NCBI GenBank assembly: GCA_027475525.1
Contig: JAMWFC010000107.1
Span: 627,963-691,962, forward strand
Length of the DNA: 64,000 nucleotides
Reading direction: 5' to 3'
Source: Macrolepiota albuminosa
Taxonomy: Eukaryota > Basidiomycota > Agaricomycetes > Agaricales > Agaricaceae
Position numbers and translations under genes: made by a program. Positions 1-12,557 of the stretch are shown here, piece by piece. The notes under the pieces are model-generated. The model did no database searches. It had not been told where the DNA came from and saw nothing but the letters and a program-made list of their open reading frames with translations. Every line of letters starts with the position of its first letter. The first letter of the stretch is position 1.

Positions 1-1
1 C

Positions 2-214
2 TTGCCAACTCAGACAGGTTTACAGCAATATAGTGTGCGAGCTATTATCTACCAAGGTTATAATCATTTTACAGCTCGTCTTTTTGATAATAACTCTGTC
101 TGGAGCTACGATGGAGCTGCTTACAATGGTAGTATTGTTAAGGAAAACAACTGCATTAATTTGGAGATTTTTAATGGTAGACAGCAACATATTGTAATCT
201 ATGCAAAAATATAG
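2..214 (+). pseudogene. Ubiquitin-hydrolase-like C-terminal fragment, cut by window edge
   Basis: The reading frame is open from the window edge to a stop at 212-214 and encodes about 70 residues. It contains HFTARLF followed by WSYDGAAYNG, which resembles the His box of ubiquitin-specific proteases (a GHYTA-like strand, then a W-x-Y/F-D segment). Only this last part is visible, so the catalytic Cys box cannot be checked. Similar fragments occur in repetitive predicted proteins of Agaricomycetes, so it may be transposon cargo rather than a cellular deubiquitinase. Whether the gene is intact upstream is unknown. The family call is inference from one motif. Confidence 0.35.
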
Positions 215-304
215 TAGTATGAGCGCCACGAATATCTAGATTAAGCAGTTGCCACATAGTCTATGAAAGGCTAGTAATACGCACTTCAGCCGTCTATCTA
301 CCGT

Positions 305-509
305 CACTGCTGGTACCAGATTGTGTTTCCATTGGAAAAATTAGAAAAGAAAGCTGTCATGCAATTTCCAATGTGCCAATTTTCAAAAGAAAAAGGCACT
401 TTCCTTTGTTGAATGACTTTTTTTGTGGGAAATTAGTACATCAGAAAAATAGCATAACAGCTTTCTTTTACACTTTTTTCACTGGAAACACTTTCCAGTA
501 TCAGCAGTG
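305..509 (+). mobile_element. CACTA-like MITE, copy 1
   Basis: This 205-bp non-coding element has imperfect terminal inverted repeats of about 30 bp that begin CACTGCTG at the left and end CAGCAGTG at the right. It is flanked on both sides by CGT (302-304 and 510-512), a 3-bp target duplication as expected for CACTA/EnSpm-type transposons. A reverse-complement copy of similar length lies at 7248-7449. No transposase is encoded. The right 55 bp are repeated by the 77-bp duplication that starts at 455. Confidence 0.8.
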
Positions 510-608
510 CGTGCGAAGATAATAAAATAATTAACAGCTTTCTTTTACACTTTTTTCACTGGAAACACTTTCCAGTATCAGCAGTGCGTGCAAAGATAAT
601 AAAATAAT
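455..608. repeat. 77-bp tandem duplication, locus 1
   Basis: Units 455-531 and 532-608 are the same apart from one mismatch (gtgcg versus gtgca). The duplicated stretch begins inside the MITE and runs into its flank, so its ends do not respect the element. Confidence 0.9.
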
Positions 609-1540
609 TACGTAATTGTTCATCTGGACAAACACTTAGGTAATTGTTCATTTGTCCATAAGGCATAAGGTAGCTTCTCTATAAACAACTGTGCATCTGT
701 GCCCTGAATTTTCGTAATTGCATCAAAAGTTTCAGGAATCTCTGAATTTGACACATAGTCTCTGGAGTTTATCATAAAGTGCAGTGACCTCTGCATATGA
801 GACATCTCTGACTTTCTATGATAAAATATAAGACTGTGAAAAGCTCAAGACACCGTTCACCTTGAACCGAAAGTGTTTACAAATCTATCTCTGGAGAGAT
901 GTCAGGTTGTTGATCTGCAAAGACAAAGACCGTGATCAGTCATGAAGAGTGAAGTTTCCGTGCTTTGTACTGTGGGCAGAATTTACAAAGATCCTTAGTG
1001 CATCTTTCAACTGAATGATCTTTTGCTTCTGATTTTATAGGGTGCCGACTTCCATGATTTGGTAAATAAGAGATGATTAAAATTAGATTTATGTGTTTCA
1101 AGAAGGTTTGTAGATATAGTCAATGAGTTGCATGACCGTCAGTCATAGTGACTTGTCATCTCACACTGTGCTTACAGTGTTGATAACTTAGTTCTCACTA
1201 CACTATGTGTCACATTCAAGCTCCTCTCCTAATGTCCCTATTACACAAGTTTCATACTACATTCTACTAATCTTACTTACTCAGTCTCTTGTAGTTAGCT
1301 TGAATCTCTCGGCCCCGTTCTCAGAAGTGGGTTTTTCTGATGTTCAATAACTTATTTTCAGGACTTAAGAAATTCTATTCTTACAACATCACGCTAGCAT
1401 TCGCACCAAAAAAAATTATTGTATTATAATAGTATAAGTATAATAAAGCTCAAATATTGCTATTTTTATATCAAATTATGAGTTATGAACCTATAATTAT
1501 CTGCAAGAAACGTACTTCGTGGGGTTGAAAATATTATTGC
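609..1540. other. Intergenic, nothing recognised
   Basis: AT-rich sequence downstream of the JmjC-type gene. No open frame with protein-like composition, RNA gene or clear repeat was seen. Confidence 0.5.
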
Positions 1541-1543
1541 GGA

Positions 1544-4500
1544 TTACGGGGTATGAGAGCTTTGACTGGTCTCAGAAGGCGACAGCAATCGTGGACGAAC
1601 TGTATGTTCGATGAATGAACACCGATAAGCAATTGACGACGAATAATACAATGGAAATAAATACTTACCTGAACGGGAAATAGTGTCTAATGTATCAGAT
1701 GACAAGCGGCGACGTTTACCAGTGGAACGGGATACATTTACTTTAGGAGCGGAGTGTGACGAATTTGAATCAGAAGAGGTGGAATCTGAAGACTGGTGCA
1801 TGCCTGCGTCGTCTACATCCTGGTCGCTTGACTCATCATCATTGCTATCATCCGATTCACAACCAGTGGAGTAAATGAGCCCGTTATACAAACCTGCATC
1901 ATTATCATGCTCGATAGAGTCAAGTCGAGTCGAGATATGGGCAAGAGAAAACCCCAGCTCAGATGACATTTTCCTGTCTCCATAAACCAAGCCATTGAGC
2001 GGGACATTATCTGAAAATTATTGTCATACAACTTTGAATGACGAAGAAGCGAGTACGAACTGTAAAATTGGCATGAAGAAACAACAACGTCGTAAGTTGT
2101 GCCAGGCCAATAGAACGAACGTTGAGATGAAAGTATTGTCATACATTTGAATGCATCCCATCCAGGACCACCCCTCATACATTTACACATGGATAAACAT
2201 ATGGTTGCCGGGTCTATCGATTTCATAGTATTGCCTTGAAAACCCGAAGTATAAGCTGCCTTCTTCAACAATATAAGGACATGTGCCTGATGCGCCAGAA
2301 ACACCGCGTAAACATCTTGAAATGCCTCATACCCAGTTATGGAACGACCAGTACCGTGAAGGCTGTGTGTACGGAAATACCAATAAACTATTTTACGTGC
2401 CCTTGACCGGTTCTTGATGGAGGCTTCAAAGGCCTGACTATCCTTTTGATGATCCACCAATAAACTATTTTACGTGCCCTTGACCGGTTCTTGATGGAGG
2501 CTTCAAAGGCCTGACTATCCTTTTGATGATCCGCGTAATTCCAGTTGATAAGTGCACTGTAAAGCTCGAAATAGTTGCAAAGAGAAAACAATGCTAAAGA
2601 ACCGTCCCAAGTACTCGTATCCGGTATATGAGGATATTTGCGATCTAAACAGTTAATATAGCAGTGTAAAAATAAATAAGAGAATAAAATAAACACACCA
2701 ATGACGCTGTTGTATGAACACTTGAAGTACTGGTAATAATACGCCAGCATACGAACTAATAGAGCATGCGAGGCTATTCCGTGGTCGGTGTTGGTAAGAA
2801 CGTCGCTGCCTACAAAATGGTGATACATTCCAATAATGGAGTCCATCAGAGTCGAAGCAAGATAATAGTGACCTCCCAAACAAATCGATGGAATAGGTGT
2901 TACAACACAATGCGGTAAGTTAGGTCGCATTATGCTAATTGTTAATTTTTAACACAAGATAAGGATATGAATGTATGAACAAACTTACAAGATATCGCCA
3001 GGTTCTAACACCACAACTTCTATATCCCATAAGTCCTCGTTGGATTGGTGCGATATATATTTGTCGGTAAATATATCAACAGTGGCAAAGTCCCGGAACG
3101 ACCCAGACTTCGGTCTTGCGATATACGCGATATATATTTGTCGGTAAATATATCAACAGTGGCAAAGTTCTGGAACGACCCAGACTTCGGTCTTGCGATA
3201 TACCACAATTTTATGCCCGTCTCCACCTTTATAAATGTGCCAAATCCATTGGAGTCTATGTGCCAATAATGATGGGCCGAACCAGTGGACGCGATTGCCC
3301 AACGCATGTCGGAAAGCGGATATTGGTCAATAGATCTGCAATAAGAAGACTGACCATTAACTTGTGACCACGCATACCAATCGCCAGATATAGGTAGTAA
3401 GGGGAATGGATCACAATTAGCGGGCATGTAGAGTGCGCTGATTGCACGCAAAGGCATAGAAGAAGCAGCAACAAAAAGATCACGAGGCGATCCTTTGCGT
3501 GTACGGTTAGTATCCAATAAAGTGAAATCTGATCATAAAATTTCAGTGAAAGTACGCATCACAAGTATGATAACATACCGTGGATAGTAGTGACACTATG
3601 GATATTGCATATGGACGACAAGACGGATTCGTTGAATCCCTTGTCAGAAACGTTGCATGCCTTCATTAAAACAGCAGAATGCGTTTTCAGTTGCTCAGCA
3701 ATGGTACAATTGGTCGAATCGTAAAAATCGGCGAGCGCCATGACTTTAACCAAAGATGGTTGAGATAAACCTCGAATCACGGATTTGTCGAGTGAATAGA
3801 ACCATGTAAGATCCTCTTTGAGCTAGTCAAGCATAAGTTAAGCACAAACAGACCAATTAACATGACATACATGAAATTGTGGAGTAAATTTATAAGTGTG
3901 ATTTGTACCGTAAACAGGATACTCAATGGGACAATCCCCAACGACGAAGGTGACGATGCTAGACAGGTCGATATCGTCGTCTTCGAAATCTAGATCTTTT
4001 TTTTTTAAAAAAAAAAGAAGAAGAAAACAATCAGGCCATCAATAATCAAGCAGCATGAACAGAAAATTACAGTGTCTTCAAGTGTCAAATCGATGAGAAG
4101 AAAACAATCAGGCCATCAATAATCAAGCAGCATGAACAGAAAATTACAGTGTCTTCAAGTGTCAAATCGATGAGGGTAGTCAGCTTAGCAACGCCTTTAT
4201 ACGAGGAAGGTAATTTTCCAGAATATTTGACCACAATATTAAACTTACTGCATTTCCAATATGTAGTACTTGATATACTCGAAGGACGCTGAGGTGCAGT
4301 AGCATTAGCACGACCTTTACAGCGTGTACTTCTTCGTTTGGTACGCAGGATACGGTATATCGGTTTGGTACGTTTCTTTGTGGTACTAACAGAAACTTCC
4401 TGGATCAAACGTACGATGGTGTCGGACTCGTCTGAGGAAGACCAATCGGATGATAAGGGGGAATGAGGTGAATCTATCAACAATAACGAGCATGAGAATG

Positions 4501-6612
4501 CATAATAAACTGAGTAAATATAATTAAGATAATTCACTGTATGGGCTGTGAGCAACCATAGGATACAAAGGGTCATCCACAGACTGAGAAGGGGTAATAT
4601 CGTCAATTATATCTGCAGGCTCAGATATCATAGAAGGAGAACTGTTGTCAGTAACAGACATGGTATCTGCAACTGTTATACTATTAATAAATGAGGTCGG
4701 TTGTGAAGGAATAGGTGCAACAATTAAAGGATTATTTTGAACCAGTCGAGGCACGTCGTTATCCGCAATCAACATGTTTCCAATGAAAGAAGTTGGTGGT
4801 AATTGAGAAGAACCAACAATTGGAGGTAAAACTTCTTTGTCAATGGGAAACGGCAACCTACAAGACATAGACAATTGAGACAGCGTAGAGACGACGTTTA
4901 AAGTGTGAGTATCCTCAACAACCAATAACGGCATGGTGTTGATCATCCTACAAGACGGAGACGATTGAGACAGAGTGGACACGACGTTTAAAACGTGAGT
5001 ATCATCAACAACCGGTAACAGCATGGTGTTGATCAACCTACAAGATGGAGACGATTGAGACGACATAGACACAGCGTTTGAGGCATGGATATCCTCAACA
5101 ACCGGTAATGGCATGCTGCTGTTCAAAGTATGTAGCGGATGATGTAGATGCAGATGACGAACGGAAAAGGGTAAATCGCCATAAGAAATTTCAGGCGTTT
5201 GTTCGACCTCTGACTCACGAGGAGCTCTCAATAGACGGGAAGGACTAGGAGTTCCTTCAACTAGAGAAAGCCAATCAGGAGCGGCTTTGAATACAACTCC
5301 TTCCAAATCCTGAAATGCTATGGCAAGTTCGTGCATGAGGTCACCTCCCAATGCAGCGGAAAACAGGACCTTCCATAATGCTCTGTCCGCTGTTATAATG
5401 GCAGGTGGACGTTCCAAACCACCAATATGTTTCCACAACTATTTAAAATTTATAAGTCGTGAATAAGCTGTATATACACGAACTATATAAAAGAATGACT
5501 CACATTGAATACTGTTTCCTTCGCACCAACTTCATTGTATTCTCGAGGATGGAGAAGCATCAGCGGCGATACAGATAAAGCTATATATAAACAATTATGA
5601 AGCGACCTGGTATGGCCCTGGACTCCCGAAGTATAAGATTCACGAATGTATTTGACTTCAGCCTGGTCACTTTCGGAGCTGAAATAACAAATATTAAGAT
5701 TTGTGAACAAACGCAATAAGATACATTTACTCCAAAGCAATCATATTTTCCAGAGCCTTCATATCAGTCGGAAGTGACAAATTCCCCTGTATATGCTATG
5801 TTAGAATGAAAAAAAAAACTTCATAATAATACCAGAATAAATACCTTGAGAAGACATCCCAGATGTAAAGCAGCAGAGGTTAAATTGATCAAAGTTGTCG
5901 TGATATTTTTTTTTCCGACGTGCTTTGCTAAACTCGAATAAAGACGCACCAACGGTCCGCTAGAAATAGGCGGAGCCGCGGCATCGACGATTGTTTTATC
6001 TCTGCAGGCCTTAGCACGAAGTGCCTGTATATGTTTTTTAAATGCTTTATGGGACTTGCCCAACAGTAAATATATATTATTCAGTGATCCCATAGGCTAT
6101 GAAACATGAGAAATATAATTACAACAAACAGTGCAAGATGAGTATAAAGCAGCATAATTTTATCAGACGACATACCACTTTGTGATTGTCCGCTATAGGT
6201 CCAAATGTTGTAGGAGGTCTAAGAGGACTGCCGAGCATCAACTCGTATACATCGAGTACACGATATGCCATAAGCACTTTGAACTGGGCATCCAGCAATG
6301 TTTTTTCAGGAACCAACATGACTTCTTGACTGTTCATAAAGGCACGAAAAAGCGAAAACTTGTTGTCTTTGTGCACTTCCACAGGCTTACACTCCTCATT
6401 GGATATACATTTGACAAGTTTCTGAAAACGAATATAAAGCAAGAAATCAGATCACTGACAACATGGAAACTGTCAGTACAACATACGTGTACCAACGTAT
6501 CTTCTCCATATCGCAAAGGAAGATCTTCCGTTACAAGTAGTGCATCAGTGAACCACGAGTAGGATGAAAATGTTTTATTAAGTATGCGTGGATGACGGTG
6601 AGATGCAGGCAT
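1544..6612 (-). CDS. JmjC-domain-like protein, large multi-exon gene
   Basis: From an ATG at 6612 the exons join in frame through short introns; donors of the type GTATGT, GTATTT, GTAAAT and GTGAGT and acceptors ending in TAG or CAG are visible at each junction I checked. The middle is low-complexity and rich in S, P, V and D (about 4560-5230). Near 3180-3300 an HHYWHIDSNGFGTF segment is followed by GIKLWYIARPK; near 2930-3030 there are VVVLEPGDIL and, after an intron, PNLPHCVVTP and CLGGHYY. This order (H-x-D, then Lys, then PxPH before GGH) is the JmjC double-stranded beta-helix layout of Fe(II)/2-oxoglutarate oxygenases, so histone or protein demethylase or hydroxylase activity is possible. 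The C-terminus is acidic and Ser-rich, then basic. Three 77-bp duplications (2379, 3050, 4019) disturb it; with single copies the frame is continuous at the two I could follow fully. The exact 3' exons are uncertain. Confidence 0.65.
2379..2532. repeat. 77-bp tandem duplication, locus 2
   Basis: Units 2379-2455 and 2456-2532 match throughout by eye. The unit lies inside an exon of the JmjC-type gene and duplicates a segment encoding DHQKDSQAFEASIKNRSRAR; 77 is not a multiple of three, so the second copy shifts the frame. Confidence 0.92.
3050..3203. repeat. 77-bp tandem duplication, locus 3
   Basis: Units 3050-3126 and 3127-3203 differ at two bases (tcccgg versus ttctgg). The unit falls in the JmjC core between the WYIARPK strand and the VVVLEPGDIL strand and shifts the frame. 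Confidence 0.9.
4019..4172. repeat. 77-bp tandem duplication, locus 4
   Basis: Units 4019-4095 and 4096-4172 match by eye. On the minus strand the unit contains the end of an exon and the start of its intron in the JmjC-type gene, so it also duplicates the candidate splice donor GTAATT. Confidence 0.9.
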
Positions 6613-6791
6613 AGAGGCTCAAAATACTGCAAATATAAAAGAACTGATAAGTGTTAATTGATAATGGAAGATGAGTGAGCAAATGTTATGGTAGAGATGA
6701 TCATATAGTACGTCAATGATGGGAGTCAAAGAAAGAGAGATGCGTGATATACAAGACCAAATATTATGAAACACTTGCACTAAACACAATC

Positions 6792-7201
6792 ATGGATAAT
6801 CAAGCGTCATCAAATTTAAACAATCTAAAAATACAGCGTAGTAATCTTCCTTGGGACAATTCGTCTAGCGACTGGAGTTCTTCACAGATTATCTACATAT
6901 TGTAAGTACAGAACTGCAAATACACACTATTTAAGTGATATCAAAGTTTGAGGGGCATTGTATGAGTATTGCAATGAATATGGATAAAGACGTACTGATT
7001 TCACTAAATTTGATATCAAATCAACTTTATTTTTTTCAACCTTGTACTTTTCTTAATCTAATTATCTTGATTCTATCATATAGCCTTGAAGGTGTATACG
7101 AATATGTACATTTGATGCATATACATAGACAATCAGAGCAAGATTTGAACCTCTATAATGATGACAGTGGTGAGTACTTCTCAAGTGTGACACATCATTG
7201 A
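6792..7201 (+). CDS. Possible small two-exon gene or gene fragment
   Basis: An ATG at 6792 opens a frame to 6901, followed by a GTAAGT donor. An acceptor ending ATATAG at about 7083 continues the same frame to a stop at 7199-7201. The intron would be about 180 bp, long for this window. The predicted protein of about 75 residues is rich in Ser, Asn and Asp and matches nothing I recognise. It is divergent from the JmjC-type gene. It may be the remains of a longer gene cut by the MITE at 7248. Confidence 0.25.
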
Positions 7202-7247
7202 CACAACTTAATTCTACTTGTGACATTCATTTCGGACCCCCACCGTA

Positions 7248-7449
7248 CACTGCTGATACTGGAAAGTGTTTCCAGTGAAAAAAGTGTAAAAGAAAGCTGA
7301 TATGCTATTTCTGATGTATTAATTTCCACAAAAAAAGTCATTCAACAAAGGAAAGTGCCTTTTTCTTTTGAAAATTGACACATTGGAAATTGCATGACAG
7401 CTTTCTTTTCTAATTTTTCCAATGGAAACACAATCTGGTGCCAGCAGTG
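7248..7449 (-). mobile_element. CACTA-like MITE, copy 2 (inverted)
   Basis: This 202-bp element is the reverse complement of the MITE at 305-509, with the same CACTGCTG/CAGCAGTG ends. It is flanked by GTA on both sides (7445-7447 and 7450-7452), again a 3-bp target duplication. Because its flanks differ from those of copy 1, the two are best read as independent insertions. Confidence 0.8.
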
Positions 7450-9429
7450 GTATTCACCTTTTTATAACTACTTAACATCCTTCAGATATTGATATAAATG
7501 CATAGATATCTTCCTAAGTAACCTACCCATATGTCTGCATAGTTCAAAGTTTATTTATATTCTTGAAAATTTAGTTCTTAATTCACTTGTTATATGTTGG
7601 TGTCTCAAGAAAGGTTACTGCACTGTAATCCAATTGATTTCAAAATTTTATTTATATGTTTTTGTCAAAATAATAGAAAATTTGTAAAAACACAGTAAAC
7701 ATAATCCAATTAATTTCAGAATTTTGTTTGTTAAAATTATAGAAAAAAATTTTAACTGAACTTAAAAGAATAATCAAATAAATTGCCACAGGAGGCTTAC
7801 TCTGGTTCTTAGACTCAGGAATAACTAATACAGCCCTCTGCAATGCATTCAATAGCATCAGATCAAGTACCATTAAAAGTTTGGTTACAATATTTTTTCT
7901 TGTAAATATTTAAATAAATATTTGAAATCAGTTGGATTATTTTTACTTACTGTTTTTTTTTTGCCAAAGAATATTGTTCCCTGCACTCAGTGTTTATTCT
8001 CACCAATGTTGAACTGTACTTTTCTTGCTGATTGAGTTTTTGCTGTCAGCTGAGTAAGTTCAATTACAATATGTTTTCTATAGTTTTGACACACCTGCAC
8101 TGAGTTAGGGAGTGGTGGATGTGTTGTTATGTTGAGCATGTCTCAAAAGTTGTAAGTTTCAAAAATTCTATCACATATCATAACACTAACCAAGCAGCCA
8201 ATTTCATCTCCGCTCTAGCATGGTAAAATAGATTAAACATTTTAACATAACAAACACCTCACACCTCAAAATTCTGGATACACTATCTCTTATACTTATA
8301 CTAGCACGACTCTCAGAAAGTTTAGTTAGTATCTCTAGTAATAACTAAATCTAGAACAAGTTGATTGAATCTGCTTTTCTCATTTTCCTGGTATTGTTGG
8401 CAACATCGCATGCAAAGTTCAACTAAATTCCTTCTTTCCTTTTGTGAACTATTGGACTATATTACAGTAGTATAGACCTTGATATATTGTGTAAAAGATC
8501 AATGGCTTTGTGTCTGGAATCTTCTTACAAAACTCTATTTGAAAATCACACCCTGAAGATAACAGAACTAGTTGGAAGTTAACATTGTTCATGATGAGGA
8601 ATCCATAGAGTGCTACCATGCACAGCAAGTGGGTTTTTCTGGTAGTATATGACACAAAGAACAGGGAAATGACCGAAACATATTAGCCATACATGGTACA
8701 TGTAGTAATGGAACCAAGTCGTAGGACAAAAACGGCAGTCTACAAAAAAATAGAGAAAGATGCCGTGCAGCAGTCCTGCTTGAGCAAAGAGTCAAAAGCA
8801 GCTAATCCCGCAAGACTGCCATAACCTCAACGCAAAGTCCCCCCTGAAGGTTTGGGAAATGCTTTCACTTCGAGATAGCACGGTTGACTACTTCGTAAGT
8901 CTTATCAACTACATCAACAACAATATATACACAACAAGGTAAGATTATCTGCAATGGCTCGCACCTCCCTGTTTCTGAAGGGCTAAGAGAGTTTGCCACC
9001 ACTCCAGCCCTAGTCACCGGAAATGAGAAATACGGAGGTGGATCCCCAACTGAACCAAATGAACAACACAACGTCCCGCACACACCCTCGTCTCCTTATC
9101 TTCCATACAAAGACTCAAACGCTCCCGAGACCTGGAGTTCGGAGGACTATTCACCATCCGTGTAACTAACAGCATCAGTGGTGGCGCAGAAGATGATAAC
9201 GCCCAGCAGCGCACAATACAAGGCCAAGGCTCAATCAGAAATGAAGTAAATATCACAACCTGCTCCCTGTAGAACTATTTTAGACGAGAAATCATCAGTA
9301 GAGGATAATAACTAAGAGAGCTCCTCACCATTGATAGCAGCCCCTGAACCAGAAGGCCAAATAGAATGACCAGTTATCTGCTCCAGCCGAGTTTCATGGA
9401 AGTCAACAGATACCCACACCATGAGATTG
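7450..9429. other. AT-rich intergenic region
   Basis: No gene with convincing coding character was found. A plus-strand stretch at about 8960-9180 reads as a Pro/Ser/Thr-rich open frame (for example PEWSSEDYSP-like composition) and could be the remains of the ORF1 of the LINE that follows, but it is too degraded to call. Confidence 0.4.
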
Positions 9430-12400
9430 CCATCTTGCAAGCATAACAATGTAGCTTTGCGTATAGGCTCTTTTGAAAGAAGGGACTTTGGAACAACCGG
9501 AGCACCTAGATCTGAAAACAAATGGAACCATGTAAATCAAGTACCAAAAGACAAAAAGAAAATTGGAATTCTATCGGTCGAGGAGACCCACCTGTCAGAT
9601 GGACGGAAGGAAGAGGTGAAGCAGCTCTTTGGTAAGAGATTGAAAATTTTCCACTCCCCTGACCCAGAGAACCCATCTGGAAAACGAGGAGTAGTAGTAG
9701 TGTTGAAAAAAAATCTATTGAAAGTCCGAGGTGCGGGATTGAAGGTGATTGTCCCGAGACAAAGGAATCAATCAATTTTGTTGCAGTGTACGCACCAAAC
9801 ATCACTGAAAGTGACGGCCAAGATAATGGAAACTTCTGGCTTACACTGAATAACTTCTTTACAGATAACCCAAGAGTTAAGGTAGATGTCATGGCCGGGG
9901 ACCTCAACATGATGGAGAACGCCCAGGATAGATCTCCTACGAGAGAGGCAACTGAAGCTCTAGACCACTTCAAGTAAATCCTATACCTGAGGGATGCATG
10001 GAGAGACACTTTCCCAACCAAGAGAGCCTTCTTCTTCATCAAAGATGCTACATCGTCCATGTTAAGAATAGACAAAATCTACATGACGAACCCTCTCAAC
10101 TTATCATTGTGTGACTGGTCGATCTCGCCCACTGGTATCCCAGGAACTGACTATCCACTCATCACGATAACACACACAGAGGCCCAATTGTGGGAAAAGG
10201 GAGATGGGTTATGAAAAACCACATAATACGTAATGATGGAAAATTCAGGAAATATGTAGTAGAGTCCGAATAGAATAGCACTAGATAAAATTAGAACTCT
10301 AGACAACAACAGATTGTCAGGAGCAAATCTTCAGACTGTATATATGAAATGGAAAAGAAACCTATTAACCTATGCAAAAGAAAGGGATAAGATCCTAGTA
10401 CCAAAGTTAATCATGGAGAAAAAGAAAATCAAGTTGCGAAGAACCAAAAGCTAGATGACCCAGACCTTGATGATGTAGAGAAAACAGAGACAGTTAAGGA
10501 AATAACAAAGAAACTGGAATCTCTTGAGAGGAAATATCACATGGCAAAAAGAAAGAAAATTGCGATTAAGAACAGGTTAGAAGGAGAAACAAATGTGCAA
10601 GTATTGCACAACATCCAACAAACAAGCGGTCAATCCAGAGACGTAATATATGCCTTCATCATTCAAGAAAGAAAGCCCCAACATATCTTTGCTGGCATAC
10701 AAGAGCAACTCAATTAAGATGGCCGAGATAGCCAGAAATTACCATAACAAACTCCAAAGTAAGCGCAAAGACATCACAGACCAAGAACATGAGGAGAAGA
10801 CCCTAAAAGTTCTGGGCACAATCAAGGCTTGCACATCGGAACAACAAAAAGAAGACTTGAGCAGTACAATTGAAATGAAGGAACTGCTGACAGCACTACA
10901 GCTCTCAAATAATAGCTCAGCACCAGAACCAGATGGGATTCCATACCAATTCTAGAAGTCCTTCAATAACAAGTTTATAAATGACTCAACGCAGAACCTA
11001 AGGATTGTAAATCGTTAGCAGCCTCCCTCAAGGAATCCCACCTAAAAGGTTATGATATCCCAGGCCATGCCAAAAAGTTAATTGTGAACCTTTTTGCTGA
11101 TGATACGACTACGTTCCTATTGATGGAAGACAACAAGCAAGAAGAGCAGTAAAGTTTATGTGGGCTGGGAGGAGCTCCTTAGCTAATGAGAAAACAATGT
11201 ACGAGCCCTTCGATAGTCGACATCAGAACAAGAAATAAAGCAATGTAGCTGAAATCTTACTTGAAATTCGAAACAAACAGACCACTATGGGCCTTGGTGG
11301 CTGATGCAATCACAGCCGACAACGCCCTGAAGTCGGAAGAAATAGTGGACAAGCAGATTAAGGTATCACCGTTCCTGCAATCGTGGAAGACGAAGGTGAC
11401 TGTGCACGAGGGGACACGAGCCCGAATATAGCTTGCTTATTTATAGTGACAGCGGAGTTTAATGTATATTTATAGTGACAGCGGAGTTTAATGTAAGACT
11501 TGATGACTTGCCTTCATCAACAGGGAAATCCTGAGGAAAATGCCGATATGGTTACGGTATCATGTAGCCGCTGATGACCCAAGCAAGCATCAGAAAAATA
11601 AACTGTGTGAAGGCAGCGGAGTGCCTCAAAAGCAAACACAAATTGGGGATACAGAAATATTAGATATTAGAGGGAAAGATAAAATGCGATATACTTACCT
11701 AGATTCCAACTGCGAGTGTAGTGACTGCATGAAGTTAGAAAACTCATTTGGGTGCATGCACCCAGCCTCGTATGTTAACCGAGCAAAAGACATGCTCACA
11801 TTATAGTCTCGACGAAAGCAAACGCCAGGAAGTGGTTTTTAAATGCGACACTCTACCAAGGCCTAGATAAAACGATAAAAGCGATTGAAGGAATAAAGAA
11901 GGTTGAAGGAATAAAGGAGGCAGTGATGATGGTAAATAAGAAAACCCCAGCCTACGTGACGAAGATCTTTCCAGAACAATGAGGGTCTTCCTGTGGAAAT
12001 GTCAACACGATGCGTACAAGGTGGGATCATACTGGGACAAACAAACAATGAAGCTCGACCTGAAGAGCCGGAGGATATGCAGCCATGATGGTAAAGTAAA
12101 GTAGACTCTCTGGATCACATTATCACCGAATGCTCCCGTGTTAGTCAGGAGATTGTATGGGAAAAAGCGAGAAACGTATGGAGAAGAAGAACAAGGGAAA
12201 CGTGGCCAGAGCGGAATTTATCCACCGTACTAGGCAGCCCTCCGATGAAGATTACGGACGCTGAGAGAAGACTCTCCCTAGGTCTGACCCGGGTACACAA
12301 AATACTGAACCTAGAAGCGACCTATTTTATATGGACACTATAATTAACAGAGTAATAAGAAAAGATGAAGATGATAGTCCACATTCACCACTAGAAATAA

Positions 12401-12440
12401 TTAACAAATGGAATAAGACTCTTCAAAATCACCTCCCTTC
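9430..12440 (+). mobile_element. Decayed non-LTR (LINE, Tad/L1-like) retrotransposon
   Basis: Pieces of a LINE ORF2 occur in order on the plus strand but in shifting frames. The endonuclease domain has KIGILSVEETHL (9565-9600), VMAGDLNMM (the GDxN box, about 9890) and a degenerate GTDYPLI in place of the usual SDH box (about 10145). Reverse-transcriptase pieces are EPDGIPYQF (about 10930) and NLFADDTTTF (about 11085, the FADD catalytic box). Downstream are MPIWLRYHVA (11540), a Cys-rich FGCMHPASY segment (11750) and a terminal VDSLDHIITEC segment (about 12110), the layout of fungal LINE C-termini. The two RT boxes are only about 150 bp apart, so the RT core is internally deleted. Many stops and frameshifts make it inactive. 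No target duplication was identified. Confidence 0.8.
11439..11496. repeat. 29-bp tandem duplication inside the LINE
   Basis: The motif tatttatagtgacagcggag plus its following bases is present twice with a 29-bp offset. This is a different period from the 77-bp class. Confidence 0.7.
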
Positions 12441-12557
12441 TCTAGTAGAAAAACCTGATTTGAACCCCAGGTGAGCAGCACAGCGGGCAAGAGGGCCTTG
12501 CCAAGGACGTAGGCTATTAAGCCACTTGAAACGCTACTCCAAAAAAAAAACTCACCC

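Noticed and set aside
305..7449. The two inverted MITE copies as the terminal repeats of one 7.1 kb transposon
   Set aside because: Each copy has its own pair of terminal repeats and its own matching 3-bp duplication (CGT/CGT and GTA/GTA); the outermost flanks do not match each other.
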